Origin: an uncultured Collinsella sp.
Lineage (GTDB): Bacteria; Actinomycetota; Coriobacteriia; Coriobacteriales; Coriobacteriaceae
Length of the DNA stretch: 47,449 nt
Reading direction: 5' to 3'
NCBI GenBank assembly: GCA_902495085.1
Contig: CABUWA010000002.1
Coordinates: 1-47,449, forward strand
Translations under genes and position numbers: made by a program
Notes under the pieces: generated by a model
Told to the model about the DNA's origin: nothing
Databases searched by the model: none
Seen by the model: only the letters and a program-made list of their open reading frames with translations
In this document: piece by piece, positions 27,061 through 34,623 of the stretch
Layout: each line of letters begins with the position of its first letter
Position numbering within the stretch: position 1 is the stretch's first letter

Positions 27061-27981
27061 ATGGATCTTGCGATGGCACAGCGCCTCGTCGATCGCCGCA
27101 AAGCTGCCAGTCTTTCCCAGGAGGCTCTTGCTGCCCAGTTGGGCGTAAGCCGCCAGGCTGTCAGCAAATGGGAACGCAGCGAATCCTCGCCCGATACTGA
27201 TAACCTTATTGCACTCGCCGCGCTGTATGATGTGTCACTGGATGAGCTGCTGTATGGGGAAACGGCTAGTGATGTCGACACCTCGGCCGACGATGCCCCT
27301 GACGCAAATAATTCTGACGAGGCTGAAGACACCGAGACTTCTACTGAGCACACGAATTGCGGTGATAAGCCACTTGTCGATATTTCTCTCGCACATGGTA
27401 TCCACGTTATTGATCCCAACAAAGGCGAAGAGGTCCATGTTGGCTGGAATGGTATCCACGTGGCTAACGAGCGCAAGGGTGAAGAGGTCCATGTCGGGCC
27501 GGGCGGATTGCATATCGATACGCTAGAGGACGATGGACACAGCGTACATACCAATGCCGACGGCACCGTCACCATCGACGGCGAGACGTTTTCCAGCTGG
27601 AAAGAGGCACACGACAAGCTCGACCATCATGGCAAGCATTTCCACACCAAGATCGGTCGCGCATGGAACGAGTTTCCCTTTCCTGCACTTGTCGTCCTCG
27701 CCTATCTCGCGCTCGGCATCATCTGCGGCACGTGGGGTATGGGGCTCTTTCTGGTCTTTCTGATTCCCGTCTACGAGGCGATGGGCGACTTTATCGACCG
27801 GCATCATCTCTCCAAGCTGATCGGCGTCGTCTATGCAACAGCCGCCATTGCCTGGTTCCTCTATATGTGGCTTTGTTTGGCACAGCCCCATCCCGCATGG
27901 GTCATCCTCATCACGATTCCCTTCATAGAGGCACTCATGTGCTGGTGCCGAAAGCAATGGAAGCGCCGCAAACAAGCCTAA
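27061..27981 (+). CDS. Membrane-anchored XRE-family protein with KGEEVHVG repeats
   Basis: A 306-residue protein. Residues ~6-62 are a clear XRE helix-turn-helix (LSQEALAAQLGVSRQAVSKWE). An acidic linker (~68-98) leads to a segment with two ~20-residue repeats, GIHVIDPNKGEEVHVGWN (113-130) and GIHVANERKGEEVHVGPG (131-148). A His-rich stretch follows (183-195, with DHHGKHFH). The C-terminus has three likely membrane segments (~208-222, 227-240 and 254-273, perhaps a fourth at 280-294) and a basic tail. DNA-binding and membrane parts in one chain suggest a membrane-tethered regulator. The repeats and His cluster could be a sensor surface, perhaps for metal or envelope state, which is speculation. 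AAAGGA supports ATG 27061. It stands alone between repeats. Confidence 0.82.
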   Translation: MDLAMAQRLVDRRKAASLSQEALAAQLGVSRQAVSKWERSESSPDTDNLIALAALYDVSLDELLYGETASDVDTSADDAPDANNSDEAEDTETSTEHTNCGDKPLVDISLAHGIHVIDPNKGEEVHVGWNGIHVANERKGEEVHVGPGGLHIDTLEDDGHSVHTNADGTVTIDGETFSSWKEAHDKLDHHGKHFHTKIGRAWNEFPFPALVVLAYLALGIICGTWGMGLFLVFLIPVYEAMGDFIDRHHLSKLIGVVYATAAIAWFLYMWLCLAQPHPAWVILITIPFIEALMCWCRKQWKRRKQA

Positions 27982-28032
27982 GCCGCTCCAACCCGTCAGC
28001 AATGCTTGGCCAACGCCGCTCGCCCCTTCCAA

Positions 28033-28096
28033 GTTGCGGTGAAATACAGACCGTTGAGGACCTTGGAGCGTCTAACAGCCCCTATTTCACCGCAAC
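28033..28096 (+). repeat. GTTGCGGTG palindrome, copy 3
   Basis: GTTGCGGTGAAATA (28033-28046) pairs perfectly with TATTTCACCGCAAC (28083-28096). The interior differs from the other copies. It starts 51 bases after the XRE gene stop. Confidence 0.6.
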
Positions 28097-28160
28097 TCAC
28101 GAATGGAGCGGGCAATTCCAGCGCAGGAATTGGCATTTAACTCACCGCATGCCGCGAAAA

Positions 28161-28300
28161 GGGCTCATCTACTACGATGAACTCGATGGGCCCGACCATA
28201 CCCGCCTTTTTTGAAAATCGACCACCCTTCTACCTGCGGTTTATATTTCACAATGTTCTCCATGGTCGAGGGTGCGGTGGTAAAGGTAGTAGATGAGCCC
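28161..28300. repeat. 140-bp palindromic element
   Basis: GGGCTCATCTACTAC (28161-28175) and its exact complement (28286-28300) bound an element whose interior also pairs partly (CGACCAT near 28193 with ATGGTCG near 28262). Flanking A and T runs extend the match. Single copy in this window. The rest of 27982-28428 holds no gene that I can support. Confidence 0.55.
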
Positions 28301-28428
28301 ATTTTGTGGCGTACGGTTCATTCGGCTCATACTCGAAGACCGAAGACCCCCTCATCCACGGCTGTGAGCGAAAATACCAAATAGAATAAAAATCGAATGG
28401 CTAAGTCTGTTTGGTGAACGGAGGCAAT

Positions 28429-28758
28429 ATGGGCGAGGTAACTGAAAGCGACTGGAAGCTGTTTAAAGAGCTGCTCCCAAAATGGCAAGAAAGCTATATG
28501 GAAATGCTCATCGGCCAGTACATCGAGATACTGAACGGTGGCAGTGAAGCGTCCAGTAGATTTTGGGCGTTAGAAAACCGTATCAATAGGGACAAGCTGT
28601 CCTCAGGAGTGCTCGCAAACGGTATTCGCCGCAGCACCATGCGTTATGAGATAGCCAACTTGCTTTCCGATAACGTAATCACGCTCGACGACCTAGACGG
28701 TTTTACCGAAGACATTAAGAGCTACGCACGACGCTGCATCGGCCGGCAAGAACGCTGA
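28429..28758 (+). CDS. Small conserved-looking cytosolic protein of unknown function
   Basis: A 109-residue protein, rich in charged and aromatic residues at the start (MGEVTESDWKLFKELLPKW, then QESYMEMLIGQYIEIL), predicted mostly helical, with no membrane segment. The layout (DW-LF--LPKWQ-SYM, then FWALENRINRDKLSSGV) recalls a small uncharacterised family in Gram-positive bacteria, but I cannot name it with confidence. GGAGG precedes ATG 28429 at good distance, which supports a real gene; an in-frame ATG at 28411 does not have this. It sits alone among repeats, 30 bases before the second ~303-bp repeat. Confidence 0.7.
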   Translation: MGEVTESDWKLFKELLPKWQESYMEMLIGQYIEILNGGSEASSRFWALENRINRDKLSSGVLANGIRRSTMRYEIANLLSDNVITLDDLDGFTEDIKSYARRCIGRQER

Positions 28759-28787
28759 GCGACATGCGCATCCACAGCCGCTGTACT

Positions 28788-29090
28788 GCATAAACCGCAC
28801 CGAAAAATGCATATTTCAGCGGGGCGATTGCTTTTGCCCACAGGTACCCCCGGGGGCGGCGTGCAAATCCCGGAGTATTCAGCATCCCGGAGCCCGCGGG
28901 CGTGGGAGCGGGCGCGCAAAACTGCGCCGATAGCCTTGATTCTGAGCCCCCGGTGCCTCGAGGACCGATCATTTTTTACAGGATGCGGCCCATAGTGCCT
29001 GCCTTTCGCCCAAAATCCAGTATGCAGGTGTCTTCGGCTGCTGAATACTCCCAAAAATGCACGCCGCATCCCACCCTAGGCACCCGCAGC
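28788..29090 (+). repeat. ~303-bp palindrome-ended repeat, copy 2
   Basis: Second copy of the element at 26478, in the same orientation and again just after a plus-strand gene (30 bases). The inner arms are GGAGTATTCAGCA (28872-28884) with TGCTGAATACTCC (29039-29051). The interior keeps GATCATTTTTTACAG unchanged. Together with element D it fills the gene-free stretch 28759-29271. Confidence 0.7.
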
Positions 29091-29127
29091 AAGAAGACGA
29101 ATAGCCTCGGCCTCCCTAGTTGCCGCA

Positions 29128-29248
29128 GGAGGCCCCAGGGCTTACCTCCCAAATCTTTCCGCAGGACGGAAGGACCCCGCCGCGCGAAGCGCACGGCGGG
29201 ATCCAGACATGTCCGAGGACGATTTGGGAGGTAAGCCCTGGGGCCTCC
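29128..29248 (-). ncRNA. Nested-hairpin element D (3' of pfkA)
   Basis: Perfect 28-bp outer arms (29128-29155 and 29221-29248). On the minus strand, downstream of pfkA, the cores read CGTCCTCGGACATG (complement of 29208-29221, identical to element A) and CGTCCTGCGGAAAG (complement of 29155-29168). The inner stem is GGATCCCGCCGTGCGC with an imperfect complement around TTC. It begins 23 bases after the pfkA stop. The arm resembles that of element A (GGGCTTACCTCCC against GGGCTACCTCCC). Confidence 0.62.
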
Positions 29249-29271
29249 GATGGGGGCGGTTCCAGCCGAGG

Positions 29272-30351
29272 CTATTCGTCGCCGAAGCTGATGCCCAGCG
29301 CCTTGGCCTCGCGCACCAGATCGCTCTGGGGGTCGACATACTTGAGCTTGCCGGCGACATCCTCGAGCGGCATGTGGCACATCTTGCCGTCGCGCAGGGC
29401 GATCATGTAGCCAAACTCGCCGCGCAGGCAGCCAAGCGCGGCCTCGACGCCGCACTGGGTCGCAAAGATGCGGTCCTGAGCGTCGGGCTGGCCGCCGCGC
29501 TGCGTGTGACCGGGGATAGCGACGCGGGTCTCGCGACCGGTCTTGGCCTCGATCTCCTTGGCGATGTCGTAGACGATCGACGGGCTCGTGCGCTCGGCGA
29601 GCTTCTTCTTGTACTCCTTCTTGGACAGCGCCGCGTCTTCCTTGGAGATGGCGCCCTCGGCGACGGCCACGATGGTAAAGCGGCTGCCGGTCTCCATGCG
29701 ATGCTCGATGGTCTTGATGACCTGGTCCATGTCGTAGGGGATCTCGGGAATCAGGATGACGTCCGCGCCACCCGCAACGCCGGCGTACAGCGGGATCCAG
29801 CCAACCTTGTGGCCCATGATCTCGATAACGAACACGCGGCCGTGACTCGAGGCGGTGGTGTGGATGTCATCGATGCACTTGGTGGCGACGTCGATGGCGC
29901 TCGTAAAGCCAAAGGTCATCTCGGTGCCCCAGGTGTCGTTATCGATGGTCTTGGGCAGGGCGATAACGTTGAGGCCCTCTTCGCGCAGGCGGTTGGCAGT
30001 CTTGGTGGAGCCGTTGCCGCCCAGCATAAACAGGCAGTCGAGCTGCAGCTTGTGATAGGTGTGGACCATCGCCGGCACCTTCTCGACGCCGTCGGCCTCG
30101 GGAGTGTCCAGACGCTTGAACGGCGTGCGGCTCGTGCCAAGGATGGTGCCGCCGCGGGTGAGGATGCCGCTAAAATCGGCGGGCGTCATGACGCGGAACC
30201 TGCTGTAGATAAGGCCCTGGTAGCCGTCCTCAAAACCGTAGATCTCGATAGGTTCTTCACTATTGGTCATAAGCGTTTTGACGATGCCGCGCATGGTGGC
30301 GTTGAGCGCTTGGCAGTCGCCGCCACTGGTAAGAAGACCGATCCTAAGCAT
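29272..30351 (-). CDS. pfkA: 6-phosphofructokinase
   Basis: A 359-residue glycolytic kinase (fructose-6-phosphate to fructose-1,6-bisphosphate). Motifs: LTSGGDCQALNA at the N-terminus, LGGNGSTKTA at 110-119, ALPKTIDNDT with Lys134, and catalytic Asp137, PGHTQRGGQPDAQDR. The signature is mixed: Gly114 after N113 suggests ATP use, whereas PKTIDND (Lys where E. coli has Gly) is typical of PPi-dependent and long-type enzymes. The usual Mg-binding Asp of GGDGS is Asn113. AAGGATTC precedes the start. The phosphoryl donor therefore cannot be settled by eye. Nested-hairpin element D follows the stop. Confidence 0.9.
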   Translation of the reverse strand: MLRIGLLTSGGDCQALNATMRGIVKTLMTNSEEPIEIYGFEDGYQGLIYSRFRVMTPADFSGILTRGGTILGTSRTPFKRLDTPEADGVEKVPAMVHTYHKLQLDCLFMLGGNGSTKTANRLREEGLNVIALPKTIDNDTWGTEMTFGFTSAIDVATKCIDDIHTTASSHGRVFVIEIMGHKVGWIPLYAGVAGGADVILIPEIPYDMDQVIKTIEHRMETGSRFTIVAVAEGAISKEDAALSKKEYKKKLAERTSPSIVYDIAKEIEAKTGRETRVAIPGHTQRGGQPDAQDRIFATQCGVEAALGCLRGEFGYMIALRDGKMCHMPLEDVAGKLKYVDPQSDLVREAKALGISFGDE

Positions 30352-30389
30352 GGTGAATCCTTCCGGGCAAGTTATAACATGCGCATAAG

Positions 30390-30422
30390 TTTACCCCCGC
30401 ACACTGTTGATGCGGGGGTAAA
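30390..30422 (-). terminator. Hairpin between the Ntn amidase and pfkA
   Basis: TTTACCCCCGCA (30390-30401) pairs perfectly with TGCGGGGGTAAA (30411-30422). It is probably the terminator of the amidase gene on the minus strand, though the following U-tract is short. Confidence 0.6.
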
Positions 30423-30491
30423 ACGTGTTAGTTCAAATGTATAGAAATGTAAGCAACGTCAGGCGAGCGTAAGGACGACGGTGCCAGCTCC

Positions 30492-31577
30492 TTACAGCGC
30501 GAAGGCGTCGACGTCGCCCCAGTGGCGGCGCAGCGTGATGGCGGCAGCGGGCTCGGTATTGTCAAAGACGACCGACCATTGCGTGTTGCTGGTGATGTCT
30601 TCCGGATTGGGCTCTTGCGCTGCGGCGCGCAGGGCCTTCCAAGCGACTGCTTCGTCTTGGGCGCCGGCATGGGCGTCAAGGACATCGGCGATGGCGACGG
30701 CGCGTTCCTTGCCATGGCCAAGCTCGCCATTCTTTTGGTTGGGCAGCACTTCGTCGCCATAGCAGGCGTAGAAGTTCGTAACCTGGCGTACGGGAGTCGC
30801 TTTGAAAGCGCGGTCCGGATCGTGCGGATCCCACTCTACTACGCGCGCGTCGCCGGCGGCGTCGTTGATAAAGAAGTGGTAGTCGCGTCCGGCCATGGCG
30901 TGCATGTCGTAGGCAGAAAGCAGGTCTACGGCCTCCTGCGTGGTGGCGGCACGGTCGAGCACCAGACGGATGGCGAGCGAAGTGTTGATGACGGGGCGTT
31001 GCGTGTCCTGGTCACAGGGCTTGGAATCCAGGGTGAGTACGGCAATGGACACGCCGCATTCGTTAACACCGTCGAGCTGGGCAAACGGGCCCATGAGTGC
31101 AGCGGTGCGTCCGGCGACGGAGTCAAGCGGAGCGTTGGTGCCCAGGTTGTTAAGGGCGGCAAACCCAATGGAGGCGTAGCCGCCGCGTGGGTGATTGCGT
31201 ACCAGCAGTGCCGAGGTGTCGTCCTTAAAGTCGTAATTGCGACCGGTGCGCACGCGGCCTTCGGCATCTACGGCGACAAAAGCGCTGCAGGCAAACTGGG
31301 GCGCCTGGACATGTGCCGGCACACTGGGCAGCACCTGCGCCACCACGGCATCGATGTAGGCCTGGTCGTCGCGCACGCCAGCGGCGATGATGCGATCAAG
31401 ATCGTAGTCGTAGGCGATGTCGATGCCGTACAGGTCGTAGCCGTCTGCGTAGCCGGTCAAGCGTTTGAGCGACGCGGCGGACTTGATTTGCTTGCGGTAA
31501 ACGATGCCGGCGGCGGCGGCAAGGCCGACGGCGACACCCGCGACACCGCAGGCGATGGCAATGTTACGTGGCTTCAT
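30492..31577 (-). CDS. Membrane-anchored Ntn amidohydrolase (choloylglycine/acid-amidase superfamily)
   Basis: A 361-residue protein with an N-terminal hydrophobic segment (~7-26, AIACGVAGVAVGLAAAAGIV) and a hydrolase domain. The likely nucleophile is Cys97 in QFACSAFVAVDAEG, followed by GRNYDF, which matches the GRNxDF motif after the catalytic Cys in bile salt hydrolases and acid amidases; NTSLAIRLVLDRAATTQEAVDLL and DYHFFINDAAGDARVVEW fit the same superfamily. Classical bile salt hydrolases have the Cys at position 2 and no signal. Here ~96 residues would have to be removed for an N-terminal nucleophile, closer to the proenzyme style of acid ceramidase/NAAA relatives. GAGGAG supports the start. 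Activity on bile salts or N-acyl amides is possible but not shown. Confidence 0.75.
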   Translation of the reverse strand: MKPRNIAIACGVAGVAVGLAAAAGIVYRKQIKSAASLKRLTGYADGYDLYGIDIAYDYDLDRIIAAGVRDDQAYIDAVVAQVLPSVPAHVQAPQFACSAFVAVDAEGRVRTGRNYDFKDDTSALLVRNHPRGGYASIGFAALNNLGTNAPLDSVAGRTAALMGPFAQLDGVNECGVSIAVLTLDSKPCDQDTQRPVINTSLAIRLVLDRAATTQEAVDLLSAYDMHAMAGRDYHFFINDAAGDARVVEWDPHDPDRAFKATPVRQVTNFYACYGDEVLPNQKNGELGHGKERAVAIADVLDAHAGAQDEAVAWKALRAAAQEPNPEDITSNTQWSVVFDNTEPAAAITLRRHWGDVDAFAL

Positions 31578-31738
31578 GACGGCTCCTCTCGTCCTGTTAG
31601 CGCAATTGTCGCAAAAGGAGCGCGGGCATGATGGCTCAACTTGGTGAGCGGCGCGGAATTAAGCACGGAATGAAGAGCGCGGCGCTGGCGTTGCGGGGTA
31701 TGCTGGAGGGGACCATCAACCCAGCGAAAGGGGAGAGC

Positions 31739-33124
31739 ATGACGGATCAGGAAACGCCCGAGCGCGCGCATGTGACGGCCGACGATATCGAGGCCGCCAA
31801 CGACCTCATCGACTTTATCGAGGCGTGCCCCAGCATGTTCCATACGGCGGCGACCATTATGGCCGAGCTCGACGAGGCGGGCTTTACCTACCTGCCCGAG
31901 AACGCGGCATGGGATATCGAGCCGGGCGGGCGTTATTACACGCAGCGCAACACCTCGAGCGTTGTTGCCTTTAAGGTGGGCGAGGACCTGGCCGCGACGT
32001 GGGGCGAGGACGGCGTTGCCGGTGACTATCATTTTCAGCTCACGGCGTCGCACAGCGATTCGCCGACGTTTAAGGTCAAGGCCGTGCCTGAGTTTGACGG
32101 CGCGGGCGAGACGCTGCGCTTGAACACCGAGGCCTACGGCGGCATGATCGACTACACCTGGTTCGATCGCCCGCTGGCGCTCGCGGGCCGCGTGCTGGTG
32201 CGGGAGGGCGACCGTATTGAGAGCCGCCTGCTTGCCACCGAGCGCGAGGTCGCTATCATTCCGAGTCTTGCTATCCATATGAACCGCGGCGTTAACGAGG
32301 GCTTTGCTCCCAATCGCGCCGTCGATCTGTGCCCGCTCATCAGCGCCGGTGATCTTAAGCAGGGCGACTTCGATGTCCTGATCGCCGAAGAGCTGGACGT
32401 TGAGCCCGAGCAGATTCTGGGCCGCGATCTGTTCCTGGTCAATCGTCAGGATGCGCGCATTTGGGGCTGGGCCGACGAGTTTATCTCGACGCCCAAGCTT
32501 GACGACCTGGCCTGCGCCTATACCTCGCTACAGGCATTTTTAGGCGCCGAGAACGCGCATGACGTCTCGGTCTTCTGCTGCTTTGATAACGAGGAGGTTG
32601 GCTCCGAGACCAAGCAGGGCGCTATGTCGACGTTCTTGGCCGACGCGCTACGCCGCATCAACGGATCGCTGGGCTTTGACGACGAGTCGTACCATCGCGC
32701 ACTTGCCGCCTCGATGCTTGTGAGCTGCGACAACGCGCATGCCGTGCACCCCAACCACGCCGAGAAGTGCGATGCTCGCAACCAAGTGGTGCTTAACGGC
32801 GGCATCGTCATCAAGGAGGCGGCCAACCAGCACTATTGCACCGATGCCTTTAGCCGCGCAGTGTTCCAGGCCATCTGCGATGATGCCGACGTGCCCACGC
32901 AGGCCTTTGCCAACAAGAGCGACATGGCCGGCGGCTCTACGCTTGGCAATCTGTCCAATATGCAGGCGAGCATGCATGCCGTGGACGTGGGCCTGCCGCA
33001 GCTTGCCATGCACTCGAGCTACGAGACCGGCGGCGTGCGCGACGTGATGTATGCCATCCGCGCCCTCACGGCCTTCTACGAGCGCAACCTAACCATCAAC
33101 GGAGCCGAAAGCGTGGGGCTGTAA
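31739..33124 (+). CDS. M18 family aminopeptidase
   Basis: A 461-residue cytoplasmic zinc metallopeptidase that removes N-terminal, often acidic, residues. Metal-site motifs are visible: LTASHSDSPTFKVK (His, Asp context), LDDLACAYT, CFDNEEVGSETKQGA (Glu-Glu), SCDNAHAVHPNH, and a late MHSSYETGGVRD with the final His. GGGGAG before ATG 31739 sets the start; the frame is open 37 codons upstream without family similarity. It is transcribed away from the amidase gene. A short open frame follows its stop codon directly. Confidence 0.92.
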   Translation: MTDQETPERAHVTADDIEAANDLIDFIEACPSMFHTAATIMAELDEAGFTYLPENAAWDIEPGGRYYTQRNTSSVVAFKVGEDLAATWGEDGVAGDYHFQLTASHSDSPTFKVKAVPEFDGAGETLRLNTEAYGGMIDYTWFDRPLALAGRVLVREGDRIESRLLATEREVAIIPSLAIHMNRGVNEGFAPNRAVDLCPLISAGDLKQGDFDVLIAEELDVEPEQILGRDLFLVNRQDARIWGWADEFISTPKLDDLACAYTSLQAFLGAENAHDVSVFCCFDNEEVGSETKQGAMSTFLADALRRINGSLGFDDESYHRALAASMLVSCDNAHAVHPNHAEKCDARNQVVLNGGIVIKEAANQHYCTDAFSRAVFQAICDDADVPTQAFANKSDMAGGSTLGNLSNMQASMHAVDVGLPQLAMHSSYETGGVRDVMYAIRALTAFYERNLTINGAESVGL

Positions 33125-33307
33125 ATGCGAGCCGAAGAAATGAAGGCCGAGCGTGGGGCTCAGCTTATTGATCGGGGTTTACAGCTGTTCGTCGCCGCTT
33201 GCCATGAGTCAGGGGTCGACGTGTCCAAGGCGCGACCAACGAGTGCTGAAGAACTCAAGCGTAACGCCTATTCGGACCGCTATGACGAGGAGACGGACTG
33301 GCTCTAA
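33125..33307 (+). CDS. Possible 60-residue protein directly after the M18 peptidase stop
   Basis: The ATG at 33125 directly follows the TAA of the peptidase gene and is in the same frame. The protein (MRAEEMKAERGAQLIDRGLQ, then a charged C-terminus ending DEETDWL) is hydrophilic with a helical look and no motif that I know. A second ATG at 33140 has GAGCCGAAG upstream. It could be a small coupled gene, or the remnant of a C-terminal extension cut off by a stop codon. I do not recognise it. Confidence 0.4.
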   Translation: MRAEEMKAERGAQLIDRGLQLFVAACHESGVDVSKARPTSAEELKRNAYSDRYDEETDWL

Positions 33308-33415
33308 TAAGCGAAGTGTCGAAAACGCTAGATGTATGTTTGATATCACTTTGGCGAGAGTGTCGCAGACAGAACTACCGGTATAGCGCAAGCCAACCTG
33401 ACTCCATTGCGCCAA

Positions 33416-33450
33416 ACCTACCAAAAAGGGACAGGTTCATTTTGGCAGGT
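33416..33450 (+). repeat. GGGACAG-loop hairpin repeat, copy 3
   Basis: ACCTACCAAAA, then AGGGACAGGTTCA, then TTTTGGCAGGT: an 11-bp stem with one non-canonical position. It is followed by tttatc, as in copy 4 at 34624. It lies in the gap between the M18 operon and the convergent dehydrogenase. Confidence 0.62.
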
Positions 33451-33531
33451 TTTATCTGGACAAATGCCGCAATGCCAACAGCTGGACAGAATTGTTAACA
33501 CACCGCGGGTTGAGCAAACGTCAGCGAGCGA

Positions 33532-33616
33532 CGCCCAGAGCGAACAAGTTGGCATGAAAAAGGCGAGGCATTGACCTTCTGGTCATGCCTCGCCTTTTGA
33601 ATGACAAATTGTCGCT
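33532..33616. terminator. Bidirectional terminator between convergent genes
   Basis: The inner stem AAAAGGCGAGGCAT (33558-33571) with ATGCCTCGCCTTTT (33585-33598) gives an A-run on one side and a T-run on the other, ideal for both strands. An outer pairing CGCCCAGAGCGA with TCGCTCTGGGCG extends it. It ends the M18 transcript and probably also the dehydrogenase transcript. Confidence 0.8.
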
Positions 33617-33641
33617 CTGGGCGGCGCGCAGCGTCGGCCGG

Positions 33642-33665
33642 TCCGCCGTTCGTTAGAACGGCGGA
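33642..33665 (-). terminator. Hairpin just after the dehydrogenase gene
   Basis: TCCGCCGTTC (33642-33651) and GAACGGCGGA (33656-33665), a perfect 10-bp stem with a 4-base loop, three bases past the stop of the minus-strand gene. No T-run follows. Confidence 0.5.
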
Positions 33666-33668
33666 ACC

Positions 33669-34604
33669 CTAATGCTCGATCCAGCAGCGAAGCGTCTCGC
33701 CCGCCTGCAGGTGACGCAGATTCTCCGCGGCGATGTCGACCACGTTGTTGAGCGTGGCTGCCAGGTGGAACCAGCCCGAGACGTGCGGTGTGATGAGCAT
33801 GTTGGGCGCATCCCACAGGGGGCTTGTCGCAGGCAGCGGCTCGGGGTCGGTGACGTCGACCGCGGCGCCGGCAAGACGCCCCGACTCCAGAGCTGCAACC
33901 AGATCGTCGGCAACAACAAGGTCACCGCGGCCACCATTGGCAAAGAAGGCGCCCGGCTTCATTGCGGCGAAGAACTCGGCGTTCGCCAGGCCGCGGGTCT
34001 CGGGCGTGCTGGGCATAAAGGATGCGACGATGTCAGCCTCGGCCAGGCGCTCGGGCAGGGCGTCCATGCCGTCCATGTCCTCAAACACAATGGGGTAGAC
34101 GAGCGGATGGCGCTTGATGCCGCGGACGTGCGCACCCATGCTGCGGCAGAGCGTGGCAAAGTGGCCGCCGATATCGCCCGCGCCCAGCACCAGCACGTTG
34201 GCGTTTTTGAGCGAGGTGACCGCGCCCAAGTCCTCCCAGCGATGCTCGCGCTGCAGGTCCTGGTAGCCGGGCAGGCGTTTCATCATAGACAGCACCATGG
34301 CAAACATGTGCTCGCTTACGGCCTGGCCGTAGGCGCCCACCGAGCAAGACAGTTTGGCGTCGGCCGGCACGGTCCCGGCGGCAAGGTAATCGTCATAGCC
34401 GGCGGTCTGCAATTGCAACAGCTGGAGATGTTCGCATGTCGTGAGCATGTCAGGGTCGATGTTGCCCAGGATTACGTCGGCATCGGCGACCTGCTCGCGC
34501 GTGGCGGCGTCGGAGCTCGTGTAGATAAAGTCCTCGCCCGGAGCGCTCGACTCAAGAATTGCGCGATGGCGGTCGTTGACGGGCAACAAAACCAGGATGT
34601 TCAC
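33669..34604 (-). CDS. D-isomer-specific 2-hydroxyacid dehydrogenase
   Basis: A 311-residue NAD(P)-dependent oxidoreductase. It shows the Rossmann motif VLVLGAGDIGGHFA, the catalytic Arg in FFANGGRGDLV, Glu in DVTDPEPLP, and His in ITPHVSGW. The N-terminal substrate domain is short. Close relatives act on hydroxypyruvate/glyoxylate or other small 2-oxoacids; the exact substrate cannot be read. Start GTG 34604 with GAGAGG upstream. It lies downstream of map on the same strand, but a strong terminator and a repeat separate them, so it has its own promoter. Confidence 0.88.
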   Translation of the reverse strand: MNILVLLPVNDRHRAILESSAPGEDFIYTSSDAATREQVADADVILGNIDPDMLTTCEHLQLLQLQTAGYDDYLAAGTVPADAKLSCSVGAYGQAVSEHMFAMVLSMMKRLPGYQDLQREHRWEDLGAVTSLKNANVLVLGAGDIGGHFATLCRSMGAHVRGIKRHPLVYPIVFEDMDGMDALPERLAEADIVASFMPSTPETRGLANAEFFAAMKPGAFFANGGRGDLVVADDLVAALESGRLAGAAVDVTDPEPLPATSPLWDAPNMLITPHVSGWFHLAATLNNVVDIAAENLRHLQAGETLRCWIEH

Positions 34605-34623
34605 AAGCAGTCCTCTCCGCTCG

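Noticed and set aside
26422..29271. CRISPR array or integron-like array in the repeat-rich region
   Set aside because: Repeats are two ~303-bp copies and scattered palindromes, not short direct repeats with regular spacers; no cas or integrase gene is present.
29209..30444. 411-codon plus-strand frame opposite pfkA
   Set aside because: pfkA motifs are unmistakable on the minus strand, and this frame starts inside nested-hairpin element D.
30522..31631. 369-codon plus-strand frame opposite the Ntn amidase
   Set aside because: Antisense composition without motifs; the amidase frame has GRNYDF and a good RBS.
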